Below, piece by piece: positions 7,315-16,398 of a stretch of DNA of 64,000 nucleotides. The notes beneath the pieces were generated by a model. That model saw only the letters and a program-made list of their open reading frames with translations, did no database searches and had not been told where the DNA came from. A program made the position numbers and the translations under genes. The DNA is taken from assembly GCA_016718265.1 (NCBI GenBank), contig JADKDZ010000003.1:268001-332000 (forward strand). Direction: 5' to 3'. This stretch comes from Uliginosibacterium sp. (GTDB taxonomy: Bacteria; Pseudomonadota; Gammaproteobacteria; Burkholderiales; Rhodocyclaceae). Positions within the stretch are counted from its first letter, which is position 1; every line of letters begins with the position of its first letter.

Positions 7315-7762
7315 TGCGTTACCGGAATCTGTGGGCAGCGCTGTGCCTGGGGCCGCGAGGCGGTGGTTTGCTGCGGCGCCTGACGCGGCGATGGATGCCC
7401 GGGCGTCCCACCTCGAAGAGCAGCTGCGCTGTCTGGTCTGCCAGAACCAGTCGATTGCCGAATCGCAGGCCGACCTGGCGCTGGACCTGAAACGCCAGGT
7501 GCGCGAGATGCTGGCGGCGGGCAAGAGCGATGCGGAGGTGCGGGATTACATGGTCGAGCGCTATGGCGACTTTGTGCTCTACGATCCGCCCGTGAAAAGC
7601 AGCACGCTCTTGCTCTGGCTCGGCCCGCTGGCGCTGGTGCTGGTGGCGCTGGCAGGTTTGGTCTGGCAGCTTGTCAGGCGGCGGACGGCCGTGCCTGCGC
7701 CGGTGGACGAGCGTGCCCTGGCGCGTGCGCGCGCCTTGTTGGCAGAAAAGGATGAATCGTGA
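7314..7762 (+). CDS. ccmH: Cytochrome c maturation protein CcmH, N-terminus apparently frameshifted
   Basis: CcmH is the membrane-anchored thiol protein that works with CcmF and CcmG. The core is intact: LRCLVCQNQS with its CXXC pair, the conserved QVREMLAAGKSDAEVRDYMV helix and a C-terminal membrane segment. The expected start, ATG 7314 overlapping the ccmG stop behind GGAGGG, reads MRYRNLWAALCL, like the beginning of a signal peptide, but then runs out of frame. The open frame of the core begins only at GTG 7331 and has no signal sequence. Adding one base near 7345-7365 would join them. Without an export signal the protein could not work in the periplasm. Confidence 0.8.
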
Positions 7763-8958
7763 GCGGGTTTCTGATCGGCGCGTTGGTGCTGTTGCTGGGC
7801 TGTTTGATCGCGGTCGTGCGTCCGCTGATGCGGCGAGGCGGGCCCCCGCCTGCGAGCGGCGAGGCCCTGGCCCTGGGCGTGCTGCGTGAGCAGCGCAGCG
7901 AGCTGGACGCAGATCTGGCGGCCGGGCGTCTTGATGCCACGGCGCATGCGCAAGGCCTGGCGGAACTGGCGCAGCGCCTGGCGGCAGAAGGGGCGACGGA
8001 GACCGTTGCCATGCCGCCGGTGCAGCCGCCGCGCCGTGCCTGGGCGCTGGCCGTGGCGATTCTGCTTCCGCTGCTGGCGGGGGGGCTGTACCTCAAGCTC
8101 GGCAACCCGGCCGCCTTGAATCCCGCCAATACGCAGGCGCCGGAGGGTGTCACGCCGGCGCAGATCGAACAGATGGTGGTGGGGCTCGCCGCCAAGGTCA
8201 AAGCCAATCCTGACGATCTGGAAGGTTTGCAGATGCTGGGACGCTCTTACATGGTGCTGGGCCGCTTCAAAGAGGCGGTGGCTGCTTACGAGACGCTCGC
8301 TGCCAAGCGTCCAAGTGCCGAGGTGTATGCCGACTGGGCTGACGCGCTGGGCAGCGTCGACAGCAGCAAGGGCTTGGCGGGCGAGCCCGAGAAGCTGATC
8401 GCCAAAGCGCTGCAGCTCGACGCGAACAACGTCAAGGCGCTGGCGCTGGCGGGGACGGTGGCCTTTGATCGCAAGGACTACCGCACAGCCCTCGTGCACT
8501 GGGAGCGCATGGCGACCCAGATCGATCCGCAAAGCGAGATGGGGCAGTCGGCCCAGGCGATGATTCAGGAAGCTCGCAACCGGGCGACGCAAGGCGCGAC
8601 AGCAGAGTCGTCGACGGCGCCGCCGGCCCTGCGGGCCACGGGGCACCTGAGCCTTGCGGCGGCACTCAAAGACAAGGTGGCCGCAGGCGACACGCTGTTC
8701 GTGTTTGCCCGCCCTGCTGCGGGCGGGCCGCCGCTCGCCGCGCTGCGCTTCCGTGCCGAAGACTTGCCGCTGGATTTCGATTTCTCCATGGCGCAAGCCA
8801 TGATGGGGGCGACGGTCGATGGCAAGGTGGTGATCGGCGCGCGTATATCAAAAAGCGGTAACGCGACCCCCAGCGCAGGCGATCTGGAAGGTTTCACCAC
8901 CGAAGTGGCGCCGGACGCGCAGGGCATTGCGCTGGAAATCGATACCGAGCGGAAGTAA
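7759..8958 (+). CDS. ccmI: Cytochrome c maturation factor CcmI
   Basis: CcmI captures apocytochrome c and delivers it to the CcmFH ligation complex. The 399-residue protein starts with a GTG that overlaps the ccmH stop. It has a membrane helix at residues 2-22, a cytoplasmic linker, a second helix near 95-112 and a periplasmic TPR domain (about 135-275; EGLQMLGRSYMVLGRFKEAV is one repeat). A C-terminal beta-type domain follows. It is the last gene of the operon and converges on ptsI with a 4-base gap. Confidence 0.88.
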   Translation: MSGFLIGALVLLLGCLIAVVRPLMRRGGPPPASGEALALGVLREQRSELDADLAAGRLDATAHAQGLAELAQRLAAEGATETVAMPPVQPPRRAWALAVAILLPLLAGGLYLKLGNPAALNPANTQAPEGVTPAQIEQMVVGLAAKVKANPDDLEGLQMLGRSYMVLGRFKEAVAAYETLAAKRPSAEVYADWADALGSVDSSKGLAGEPEKLIAKALQLDANNVKALALAGTVAFDRKDYRTALVHWERMATQIDPQSEMGQSAQAMIQEARNRATQGATAESSTAPPALRATGHLSLAAALKDKVAAGDTLFVFARPAAGGPPLAALRFRAEDLPLDFDFSMAQAMMGATVDGKVVIGARISKSGNATPSAGDLEGFTTEVAPDAQGIALEIDTERK

Positions 8959-8962
8959 GTGC

Positions 8963-10693
8963 TCAGAGTTTTTCCAGCAGCTCGCGGATCTTGTCGGGCT
9001 CGTCCATCTTGAGCAGCTTGGCGACCTTGACACCCAGGGCCTCGGTATCCGAGCGCAGAACCTCTTGCTTGACTTCGAGGATCTTGGAGGGGTGCATGGA
9101 GAACTGACGCAGGCCCATGCCGAGCAAGAGCTTGGTAAACGCTGCGTCACCCGCCATTTCGCCGCAGACCGAGACCGACAGCCCAGCTCGGGCGCCCGCC
9201 TGGATGGTTTGCGCGATCAGGCGCAGTACCGCGGGGTGCAGGGGATCGTAGAGGTGCGCGACGGCTTCGTCGATCCGGTCGATCGCCAGGGTGTACTGGA
9301 TCAGGTCATTGGTGCCGATTGAGAGGAAATCCAGGCGTTTGGTGAAAATGCCCAGGCACATGGCTGCAGCGGGTATTTCGATCATGCCGCCGACCGGGAT
9401 GTTTTCGGCGAACTTCACGCCTTCTTCGCGTAGCTGCGCTTTGGCTTCTTCGATGGCACTCAGGGTTGCGTCAATTTCATGGGCATGCGCCAGCATCGGG
9501 ACCAGGATGCGCAGATTGCCCTGCCCAGCCGTGGAGGCCCGCAACAGGGCGCGCAACTGGGTCATGAACATTTGCGGCTCCGCCAGACAGTAGCGGATCG
9601 CACGCAGGCCGAGGGCCGGATTGGTTTCGGCACGCGGGCCGCCGGAGTCGAGCGGCTTGTCGGCACCGATATCGAGGGTACGGATCGTGACCGGGTGGCC
9701 CGTCATGGCCTTGAGGACAGTGCTATACGCTTCGTACTGCTCCTCTTCGTTGGGCAGGGTGTCCCGGTTCATGAACAGAAACTCGGTGCGGAAGAGGCCG
9801 ACGCCATCGGCCTCGACGGCTTTGACCGGGGCGATGTCCCGCGGCAACTCGATATTGGCTTGCAGCGAGATGATCTGGCCGTCGAGCGTGCGCGCCTGTG
9901 CAGTGGTCAGGCGCTTGAGCTTGCTGCGTTCCAGCTCCAGGGCGCTGCGACGCAGGCGGTACTCTTCCAGTACACGCTCGTCCGGATCGATGATGACGAC
10001 GCCGCGGGTGCCGTCAATAATGATTATGTCATCTTCACGGGCGGTATGCCTGATGTGGCGCAGGCCTACGACGGCCGGAATATCCAGGCTGCGGGCGACG
10101 ATGGCTGTATGCGAGGTCGCACCGCCAACGTCAGTGACGAAGCCGTTGATCTTGTTGCTCTTGAAGTTGATCGTGTCGGAAGGTGACAGATCGTGTGCCA
10201 CCACGATGGTGCCCAAGTCGTTCTTGTTGCTGCGCTTGGGCGTGACCTGGCTGGGATGCCCGAGCAGCGCTTTGAGTACCCGCTCGACGACCTGGATCAC
10301 GTCTGCCTTGCGCTCGCGCAGATAAGGGTCTTCCATGGCCTCGAACTGCTCGACCACCAGCTCCATCTGCTGAACCAGCGCCCATTCGGCGTTGCAGCGC
10401 CGCTCACGGATCAGTTTGCAGGAGGTGTCGACCAGGAGCGGATCGTCGAGCAGCATGGTGTGCAGGTCGACAAAGGCGCCCACCTCGGACTGGGCGGCCG
10501 TTGCGCTCTCTTTGACCGCGCGGAGCTCGAAGCGCACTTTCGCGGCGGCGTCTTCGAGGCGGATGACCTCGGCATCAACGTGCCGAGGGGCCACCACCAG
10601 ATGGCTGACTTCGAGCAGGGCGTGCGAAACAAGGTGGGCATAGCCGATGGCAATCCCGCTGGAGACAGGCTGACCGTGGATGACGAAGGGCAT
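8963..10693 (-). CDS. ptsI: PTS enzyme I (phosphoenolpyruvate-protein phosphotransferase)
   Basis: Enzyme I transfers phosphate from phosphoenolpyruvate to HPr in the cytoplasm. The 576-residue product has the usual length. The phosphorylated histidine lies in GGATSHTAI (His195), and the PEP-binding domain carries the catalytic VCGEMAGD cysteine motif near the C-terminus. It is the last gene of a leftward group with HPr and an EIIA(Man) protein. No sugar-specific EIIB/EIIC is in the window, which fits a regulatory phosphorelay rather than sugar import. Confidence 0.95.
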   Translation of the reverse strand: MPFVIHGQPVSSGIAIGYAHLVSHALLEVSHLVVAPRHVDAEVIRLEDAAAKVRFELRAVKESATAAQSEVGAFVDLHTMLLDDPLLVDTSCKLIRERRCNAEWALVQQMELVVEQFEAMEDPYLRERKADVIQVVERVLKALLGHPSQVTPKRSNKNDLGTIVVAHDLSPSDTINFKSNKINGFVTDVGGATSHTAIVARSLDIPAVVGLRHIRHTAREDDIIIIDGTRGVVIIDPDERVLEEYRLRRSALELERSKLKRLTTAQARTLDGQIISLQANIELPRDIAPVKAVEADGVGLFRTEFLFMNRDTLPNEEEQYEAYSTVLKAMTGHPVTIRTLDIGADKPLDSGGPRAETNPALGLRAIRYCLAEPQMFMTQLRALLRASTAGQGNLRILVPMLAHAHEIDATLSAIEEAKAQLREEGVKFAENIPVGGMIEIPAAAMCLGIFTKRLDFLSIGTNDLIQYTLAIDRIDEAVAHLYDPLHPAVLRLIAQTIQAGARAGLSVSVCGEMAGDAAFTKLLLGMGLRQFSMHPSKILEVKQEVLRSDTEALGVKVAKLLKMDEPDKIRELLEKL

Positions 10694-10708
10694 GGGGTGT
10701 GCGCGGAC

Positions 10709-10978
10709 CTATTCTCTCTCGCCAAAACGGCTGGCGATCAGTTCAACGATGGCATTCAAGGCATGCTCGGCGTCTTCACCCTCGGTTTCGATGGTCAGCT
10801 TGGTGCCTTGCGCGGCGGCAAGCATCATGACGCCCATGATGCTTTTGGCGTTCACCCGACGCCCCTCGCGTTCCAGCCAGACATCGCAACGGTACTGGGT
10901 CGCCAGCTGGGTCAGCTTGGCGGAAGGCCGGGCGTGAAGCCCCAGTCGGTTAGCGACTTCTGCAATCGCACGCGGCAT
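10709..10978 (-). CDS. ptsH: Phosphocarrier protein HPr
   Basis: An 89-residue HPr. The EI-dependent phosphorylation site is His15 in GLHARPS, and Ser46 in KSIMGVM is the regulatory site used by HPr kinase. Both residues are intact, and the matching kinase gene hprK is present at 32039, so dual regulation of HPr is plausible here. It is one base from the EIIA gene and 15 bases from ptsI, an evident operon. Confidence 0.95.
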   Translation of the reverse strand: MPRAIAEVANRLGLHARPSAKLTQLATQYRCDVWLEREGRRVNAKSIMGVMMLAAAQGTKLTIETEGEDAEHALNAIVELIASRFGERE

Positions 10979-10979
10979 A

Positions 10980-11375
10980 TCAGAATCCCCCTTTTTGGTG
11001 AAGCACGCCCTCGCAAGCCCCTGCGACAGCTTTGATTATTACAGTGTGAATATCGCCCTTTTCGCGGTAGGTCAAGACGCGTAGCAGCATCGGCACATTG
11101 GCGCCGGAGACGGCTTCGACTTTGCCCGGGCGCAGGAGTTTCATGGCGATGTTCGAGGGTGTGGCGCCAAATATATCGGTCAACACGACCACGCCATCGC
11201 CCGAGTCGACGAGGTCGACCAGGGTCTGCGCTTCGGGCAGGATGTCCAGCGGATCATCCTGTGCGCTGACGCCAAGCTGTGCGATCTGGTGGGGACGTTT
11301 GTTCAGGACGTGGCAGGCGCACTGAATCAGCGATTCGCCAAGCGTGCCGTGCGAGATGATGAGGATGCCTATCAT
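10980..11375 (-). CDS. PTS EIIA component, mannose family
   Basis: A 131-residue single-domain EIIA of the mannose/fructose family, starting MIGILIISHGTLGESL; His9 is the predicted phosphorylation site. The GVVVLTDIFGATPSN motif is also typical of the family. It has no EIIB, EIIC or EIID partner nearby, as in many betaproteobacteria where this protein acts as a phosphorylation-state sensor or phosphate sink rather than a transporter part. It is followed by ptsH and ptsI. Confidence 0.92.
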   Translation of the reverse strand: MIGILIISHGTLGESLIQCACHVLNKRPHQIAQLGVSAQDDPLDILPEAQTLVDLVDSGDGVVVLTDIFGATPSNIAMKLLRPGKVEAVSGANVPMLLRVLTYREKGDIHTVIIKAVAGACEGVLHQKGGF

Positions 11376-11405
11376 GCGTCGGGTCCGTGATGTGTGCCGG
11401 CGGGG

Positions 11406-12458
11406 TCAGGGGACGACTTGGTCCGGCTTGATGTTCTCTGCCCAGCGCAAGCGCACGCGCAAAGCCTCGGTTACTGCTATCTTGCCATCGCCACCAACCC
11501 GCAACACGTGGCTCACGCCCATCCGGGAAGCCATTTTGCGCCAGTTCTCGGCGGCGAGAAAAATCGGTTTGCTGGCGACGTCCGACAGCAGGCCGGCCTC
11601 GGTCTGGGCCGTGATCAAGACGGTGACGGCTTCGGTGTGGCGGACGGGCATGGCGGTACGGGGATCGATCAGATGGCAGTAACGCTGTCCATCGAGATCA
11701 AAAAAACGCTGGTAGTCGCCCGAGGTGCCGATGGCTTCCCCGTCATACAGCGCAAGGGTCGCCATGGCGCCAGACTGCCGCGGATGCTGGATGCCGACCG
11801 TCCAGGGCTGCCCGGCCTTGCTGCCCAGCGCCATGACGTTGCCGCCGATGTTGATGAGGGCATCTTTGATGCCGGCTTCGAGCAGAAGCGTGCGTGCGCG
11901 ATCCAGCGCATACCCCTTGGCGATGCCGCCGAAATCGAGCGAGACCGCAGGATTGCGGGAGCGCACCTCATGCCCGTTGATCTCGACGTCCGCAACGCTC
12001 GGGTGTGCGCGGCGAAGTTTCTCGAGCGCATCCGCGGCGGGCAGACGGGGTGTGTAACTGTCGGAGTGAAAGCCCCAGAGTTTGACCAGTTGCCCGATGC
12101 CCGGGTCAAACAGGTAGTCTGCTTTGCTCGCGTACGTTTGCGCACGCTGGATGAGGCCAAGCATTTCATCACTGACCGTCAGGCTTTCGCCCTTGGCAAA
12201 CGCTGCGTTCAGCATCATGAGATCCGAACCCACCCAGGCGTGATAGGTGCGGTGCATGCGATCAAAATCCCTAAGCACGTCACCCAGAACGGCTTGCGTT
12301 TTGGCCTCGGTGGCACCGAGGGCGACGATTTCTACGCGCGTCCCGAAGACAAACGACTCCATGCGGGTCGGCTTCGGCTGGCTACAGGCAAGCAGCCACA
12401 ATGGCAGAAAGACGATGAACAGCGTGCGCCAGTGCGGCGAGAATCGTGAAATGGGCAT
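11406..12458 (-). CDS. apbE: FAD:protein FMN transferase ApbE
   Basis: ApbE uses FAD to attach FMN covalently to a threonine of target flavoproteins (for example NqrC or RnfG) in the periplasm. The start at 12458 gives a lipoprotein signal with the lipobox LLAC, so the mature protein is membrane-anchored. Family features include the FGGIAKGYALDRA and GGNVMALG segments. No clear flavinylation target is in the window. Its place between an M48 peptidase and the PTS genes looks incidental. An upstream ATG at 12527 would put residues before the signal peptide and is less likely. Confidence 0.9.
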   Translation of the reverse strand: MPISRFSPHWRTLFIVFLPLWLLACSQPKPTRMESFVFGTRVEIVALGATEAKTQAVLGDVLRDFDRMHRTYHAWVGSDLMMLNAAFAKGESLTVSDEMLGLIQRAQTYASKADYLFDPGIGQLVKLWGFHSDSYTPRLPAADALEKLRRAHPSVADVEINGHEVRSRNPAVSLDFGGIAKGYALDRARTLLLEAGIKDALINIGGNVMALGSKAGQPWTVGIQHPRQSGAMATLALYDGEAIGTSGDYQRFFDLDGQRYCHLIDPRTAMPVRHTEAVTVLITAQTEAGLLSDVASKPIFLAAENWRKMASRMGVSHVLRVGGDGKIAVTEALRVRLRWAENIKPDQVVP

Positions 12459-12585
12459 GGCAGCATGATACGCCGCTTGGCTATGTGCCGCGATCCTGCG
12501 CTCAAGAAAGTCGCCGGGTTGCCACAAGGGTTTCTTGGACCCGCTGGAGGGCGGGTTGGCACCTTTGGCGTCAGCCGGTGGTTCG

Positions 12586-13434
12586 CTATCCCTTTCTTTG
12601 CGGCAGGTACCGTATGCGGCTCTGAAAGAGCTCTGCCGACGGCGCCCGCAGCAAAGGAGACTGGGCGCGCGTGGTCGACGCCTGGCGCGCCAGAGTCTCT
12701 AGCGCCGCATGCAGCGTGCGGGGTGAGAGACCGTTTTGGGCGAGCATGTGCTGCGCAAAACGGTCAGCCTCGTAGTGCGGCGTGTCACCCATCTCGGCAT
12801 TCAGGATGCCCGTTTCCAAGCCTTGTACAACGACCTTTTCTAGCCCGAGCAAGCTCGCCAGGGCCAAGGTGAAGACTTGATCTTCGATGCTGACTTGCAG
12901 CATGTGGCGATGGTGCAGGTGCCCAAGCTCGTGACAGAGCAAGGCGAGGACTTGTGTATCGTCGGGGAGTGTCGCCAAGAGTTCGTCGGTGACGACAATC
13001 GAGCCGTCTGGCAGCGAATAGGTCAGGGGGCCACTCAAGCCACCCCGGCGGAAAATCAGGCGGTAGGGCAAGGCGCCGCTGGCTGGTGCGGCCAGGGCCG
13101 CAAAACGCGTGGTCAGCGCTTCGATGCGCGTGCCGGAGGCTTGCGAGGGTCGGAGCTGCGTCTGATCCAGCGTGTGTTGCGTATTGATCGCGGCGGACTT
13201 CACCCAGGTGGCGGGGAGTGCATCCGTCATTGCAATCGTCAAGGGATGACGCAGGAACAGGTGTGCGAGCGTTGCCAGCAGCACACCCAGTGCGGCGCAG
13301 GCCAGCAGAAGACGCTGCGAGCGGCGTGCTGGCGAACGCTGCCGGCTGGACTCTCGCTGCCCGAGCGCTCGTCCGCGCGGCTTGCGCGGGAGGGGAGCAC
13401 GACGATTCGGGATGCGAACGGAAATGACCGCCAT
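12586..13434 (-). CDS. M48 family zinc metallopeptidase, membrane-anchored
   Basis: A 282-residue protein with a basic N-terminus, one membrane helix at about residues 41-61 and a peptidase domain carrying HELGH (His168-His172). The third zinc ligand is probably the glutamate in HYEADRFA near residue 220. This is the arrangement of M48 peptidases, used for envelope quality control in related proteins. Its substrate is unknown. It lies between gshB and apbE on the same strand with gaps of 130-170 bases on each side. Confidence 0.85.
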   Translation of the reverse strand: MAVISVRIPNRRAPLPRKPRGRALGQRESSRQRSPARRSQRLLLACAALGVLLATLAHLFLRHPLTIAMTDALPATWVKSAAINTQHTLDQTQLRPSQASGTRIEALTTRFAALAAPASGALPYRLIFRRGGLSGPLTYSLPDGSIVVTDELLATLPDDTQVLALLCHELGHLHHRHMLQVSIEDQVFTLALASLLGLEKVVVQGLETGILNAEMGDTPHYEADRFAQHMLAQNGLSPRTLHAALETLARQASTTRAQSPLLRAPSAELFQSRIRYLPQRKG

Positions 13435-13602
13435 ATTCGTACTGATCTCTGTGGGTGCCGGGGGTGCGCCAAGGCGCGCAGCGTCTCAGGCTGTGAGACC
13501 AAACATAGGCGAGCACTCGCGCGACTTTTTGTCGCGCTCCCTTTGGTGCAGAAGCGCTGCCCGAAAGCGCGGTGACGCGCGGCGCGATCGGGGGGCGGAC
13601 GC

Positions 13603-14544
13603 TCAGTGGCAGGTGTTTTCGAGCGCGTCGATGACGCGCGCCGGGATGTCAAAACCGGTTTGCTGGCGGATCTCGACCATGCAGGTCGGGCTGGTGACGT
13701 TGATTTCGGTGAGGTGCCCGCCAATCATGTCCAGCCCCACGATCAGCAGTCCCCGCGCCCACAGCGTAGGCGCCAGGGTTTCGGCGATCTCGCGTTCGCG
13801 CGCGGTGAGCGGCATGGCAACACCCCGCCCGCCTGCGGCGAGGTTGCCCCGTGTTTCGCCCGCTTTGGGAATACGCGCCAGGCTGTACGGCATGACCTCA
13901 CCACCAATCAGCAGGACACGCTTGTCGCCTTCGGCAATCTGCGGCAGGTAACGTTGCACCATCAGGGTCCGGCTGGCGTCGGCACCCAGGGTTTCGATGA
14001 TGGCATTGCGGTTTGCGTCATCGTGCCGAATGCGGAAGATGCCCGCGCCGCCCATTCCGTCGAGAGGCTTCAGGATCACGTCGCCAAGTTCGTCGATGAA
14101 AGCCTGTATCTCTGCGGTGTCCCGGGTGATCAAGGTGGTGGGCGTGAAGTCGGGGAATTCCGCGATAGCGACTTTCTCGGAGTGATCCCGGATTGCGCGA
14201 GGCTTGTTCCAGACCCGCGCCCCGTGGCTCTCCGCACGTTCCAGCAGCCAGGTCGCGGTCACGTACTCGGCATCGAAGGGGGGGTCTTGCCGCATCAGGA
14301 CGGCGTCGAAATCATTGAGCGCGTGGCGCGAGGGCGGGGCCGCCGAGAACCAGTCCTGATCGTCGGCGCGGACGGAGAGTGCGCTTGCCATGGCGCTGAC
14401 CCGGCCATCGCGGACCGAAATCGCTTCCCGAGCGATGGCGTGCACGGTGTGCCCGCGCGCCTGAGCGGCCCGCATGATGGCCACGCTGGAGTCTTTGTAT
14501 GGCTTGAGCTGCGGAAGCGGATCAACGATCAGTGCAATTTTCAT
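13603..14544 (-). CDS. gshB: Glutathione synthetase
   Basis: GshB ligates glycine to gamma-glutamylcysteine using ATP in the cytoplasm. The 313-residue length is normal. The start MKIALIVDPLPQLKPYKDSS is the conserved N-terminus, and the ATP-grasp elements LKPLDGMGGAGIFR and GRGVAMPLT, as well as TEINVTSPTCMVE near the C-terminus, are intact. The partner gshA is not in the window. It is the first gene of the leftward group that ends in the PTS genes, and it diverges from the riboflavin genes. Confidence 0.95.
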   Translation of the reverse strand: MKIALIVDPLPQLKPYKDSSVAIMRAAQARGHTVHAIAREAISVRDGRVSAMASALSVRADDQDWFSAAPPSRHALNDFDAVLMRQDPPFDAEYVTATWLLERAESHGARVWNKPRAIRDHSEKVAIAEFPDFTPTTLITRDTAEIQAFIDELGDVILKPLDGMGGAGIFRIRHDDANRNAIIETLGADASRTLMVQRYLPQIAEGDKRVLLIGGEVMPYSLARIPKAGETRGNLAAGGRGVAMPLTAREREIAETLAPTLWARGLLIVGLDMIGGHLTEINVTSPTCMVEIRQQTGFDIPARVIDALENTCH

Positions 14545-14772
14545 GGGAGGTGCCTGCGACGAACGTAGGCGAGGATATTACTCCAGGCAAAAACGGGCAG
14601 GGCTGGCGCTGGCACGCAAGAATTGGGCGCGGGGCGGCGAATCGCGTAAAATCAAGCGCCTGACTCCTTTCCGCTGACCAGATATGCCCTCTGGAATCCC
14701 CTTCTTTTTGGCCCTCAGGCCGGCTCACAGCGGGTCGACCTGCCTGCGACCATTTGCTCACGAGGCGTGTTC

Positions 14773-15894
14773 ATGACGACGCTGTCTCCCGTTCGGGACA
14801 TCATTGAAGACATCCGCGCCGGCCGGATGGTGATCCTGATCGACGACGAAGACCGTGAGAACGAAGGTGACATCGTGATTGCGGCGCAGCACATCACGCC
14901 GGAAGCCATCAATTTCATGGCGAAGTACGCACGCGGCCTGATCTGCCTGACACTGACCGAAGAGCGCTGTCGCCAGCTCGGCATCAACCAGATGGCGCGC
15001 GACAACCGCAGCCAGTTCAGTACCGCCTTTACGGTGTCGATCGAGGCCGCCGAAGGCGTGACCACGGGCATCTCGGCCGCGGATCGGGCGCATACCGTCA
15101 AGGTGGCAGTCGCCCGCAACGCCAAGCCCGCCGACGTGGTGCAACCCGGCCACGTGTTTCCGATCATGGCGAAGCCTGGCGGGGTGCTGGTGCGTGCCGG
15201 GCATACCGAAGCGGGTTGTGATCTTGCTGCGCTGGCAGGGCTGGAGCCCGCCTCGGTGATCTGCGAGATCATGAATGACGACGGCAGCATGGCCCGTCTG
15301 CCTGACCTGATTCCCTTTGCGCTGCAACACGGGCTCAAGATCGGCGCCATCCGGGATCTCATCCACTACCGCTCCGCCGTCGAGAAACTGGTCGAGCGCG
15401 TGGCCGACAAGCCTGTACCGACCGCGCATGGCGAGTTCCGCCTGGCCGCCTTTAGCGATCGGGCGTCCGGCGAGATCCATCTGGCCATGTATCTCGGCCA
15501 GCTGGACCCGGCGGTTGAGACCCTGGTGCGGGTGCACGAGCCCGTCTCGGTGCTGGATTTCATCGATCCCGCGGCAAGCCGCCACACCTACCCGATTGAT
15601 CAGACCCTGGCGCGGATCGCCGCAAACGGGCACGGCGCGCTGATCATGCTGCGCCGCCCCGAGACGCACGAGGAAATGCTCGCGGCGATGGGGGTGGTCA
15701 GCACCGGCGCCAAGCCTCCCGCCGCAGCATGGGATCCGCGCCTGTTTGGCATCGGGGCACAGATTCTGCGTGATCTTGGCGTAGGCCGGATGCGTGTTCT
15801 GGCACAGCCCCGGCGCATTCCCAGCATGACCGGCTTCGGCCTGGAGATCACCGGCTACGAACCGCCAGTGGCTGCCGGAGCGATCCAGGACTAA
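14773..15894 (+). CDS. ribB: 3,4-dihydroxy-2-butanone 4-phosphate synthase with degenerate RibA-like C-terminal domain
   Basis: The N-terminal 200 residues are a complete RibB: the acidic DDEDRENEGD motif (residues 24-33) binds magnesium and ribulose 5-phosphate, and GHTEAGCDLAALAG is typical. It makes the four-carbon unit for riboflavin. The C-terminal 170 residues resemble GTP cyclohydrolase II but lack the zinc-binding cysteine cluster and the arginine-rich catalytic region, so this domain should not hydrolyse GTP (the RibBX type). A real ribA is needed elsewhere. The 228-base region before the gene shows no recognisable FMN riboswitch. The ATG at 14773 fits the conserved start. Confidence 0.9.
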   Translation: MTTLSPVRDIIEDIRAGRMVILIDDEDRENEGDIVIAAQHITPEAINFMAKYARGLICLTLTEERCRQLGINQMARDNRSQFSTAFTVSIEAAEGVTTGISAADRAHTVKVAVARNAKPADVVQPGHVFPIMAKPGGVLVRAGHTEAGCDLAALAGLEPASVICEIMNDDGSMARLPDLIPFALQHGLKIGAIRDLIHYRSAVEKLVERVADKPVPTAHGEFRLAAFSDRASGEIHLAMYLGQLDPAVETLVRVHEPVSVLDFIDPAASRHTYPIDQTLARIAANGHGALIMLRRPETHEEMLAAMGVVSTGAKPPAAAWDPRLFGIGAQILRDLGVGRMRVLAQPRRIPSMTGFGLEITGYEPPVAAGAIQD

Positions 15895-15924
15895 CCCCTC
15901 TTCTTCAAGTGAGACACGAACTTC

Positions 15925-16398
15925 ATGGCCCGTTTTGAACACATTCCCGAAACCCAGCCCAATCATGACGGACAGGATTTGCGGATCGGCATTGTTGCTG
16001 CGCGTTTCAACCCCGCGATCGGCGAAGGGCTTCTGTCTGCCTGCGTCACCGAGTTGCTCAAGCGTGGCGTTGCCCCCGAGCATATTCTGATCCAGACGGT
16101 ACCTGGCGCGCTCGAAGTGCCCCTGGCGCTGCAGGCCCTCGGCCGCAGCGGCAAGTATGACGCGCTGATTGCGTTTGGCGCCGTGATTCGCGGCGAGACC
16201 TACCACTTCGAGATTGTCTCGAACGAGATGGCCGCCGGCCTCATGCGTCTTCAACTCGATCTGGGGCTGCCCGTGGCAAACGGCATCCTGACGACGGAAG
16301 ACGATGATCAGGCGCTCGCCCGCATGAACGAAAAGGGGCGCGACTGTGCCCTGGCTGCCATCGAGATGGCCCACTTACTGAGGAAGACCCACGCATGA
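15925..16398 (+). CDS. ribH: Lumazine synthase
   Basis: RibH condenses the four-carbon product of RibB with the pyrimidine diamine to give 6,7-dimethyl-8-ribityllumazine. The 157-residue protein has the conserved blocks RIGIVAARFNPAIGEGLL, QTVPGALEVP and FGAVIRGETYHFE, including the catalytic histidine near residue 96. It follows ribB by 30 bases and overlaps nusB by 4 bases. Confidence 0.95.
   Translation: MARFEHIPETQPNHDGQDLRIGIVAARFNPAIGEGLLSACVTELLKRGVAPEHILIQTVPGALEVPLALQALGRSGKYDALIAFGAVIRGETYHFEIVSNEMAAGLMRLQLDLGLPVANGILTTEDDDQALARMNEKGRDCALAAIEMAHLLRKTHA

Noticed and set aside
8963..10693. Plus-strand open frames opposite ptsI (for example 9479-10186 and 10193-11035)
   Set aside because: They are antisense to clearly conserved ptsI and ptsH and have no recognisable domains.
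14545..14772. Possible FMN riboswitch before the riboflavin genes
   Set aside because: The conserved FMN-aptamer segments are not visible, and the gap shows no matching stems.
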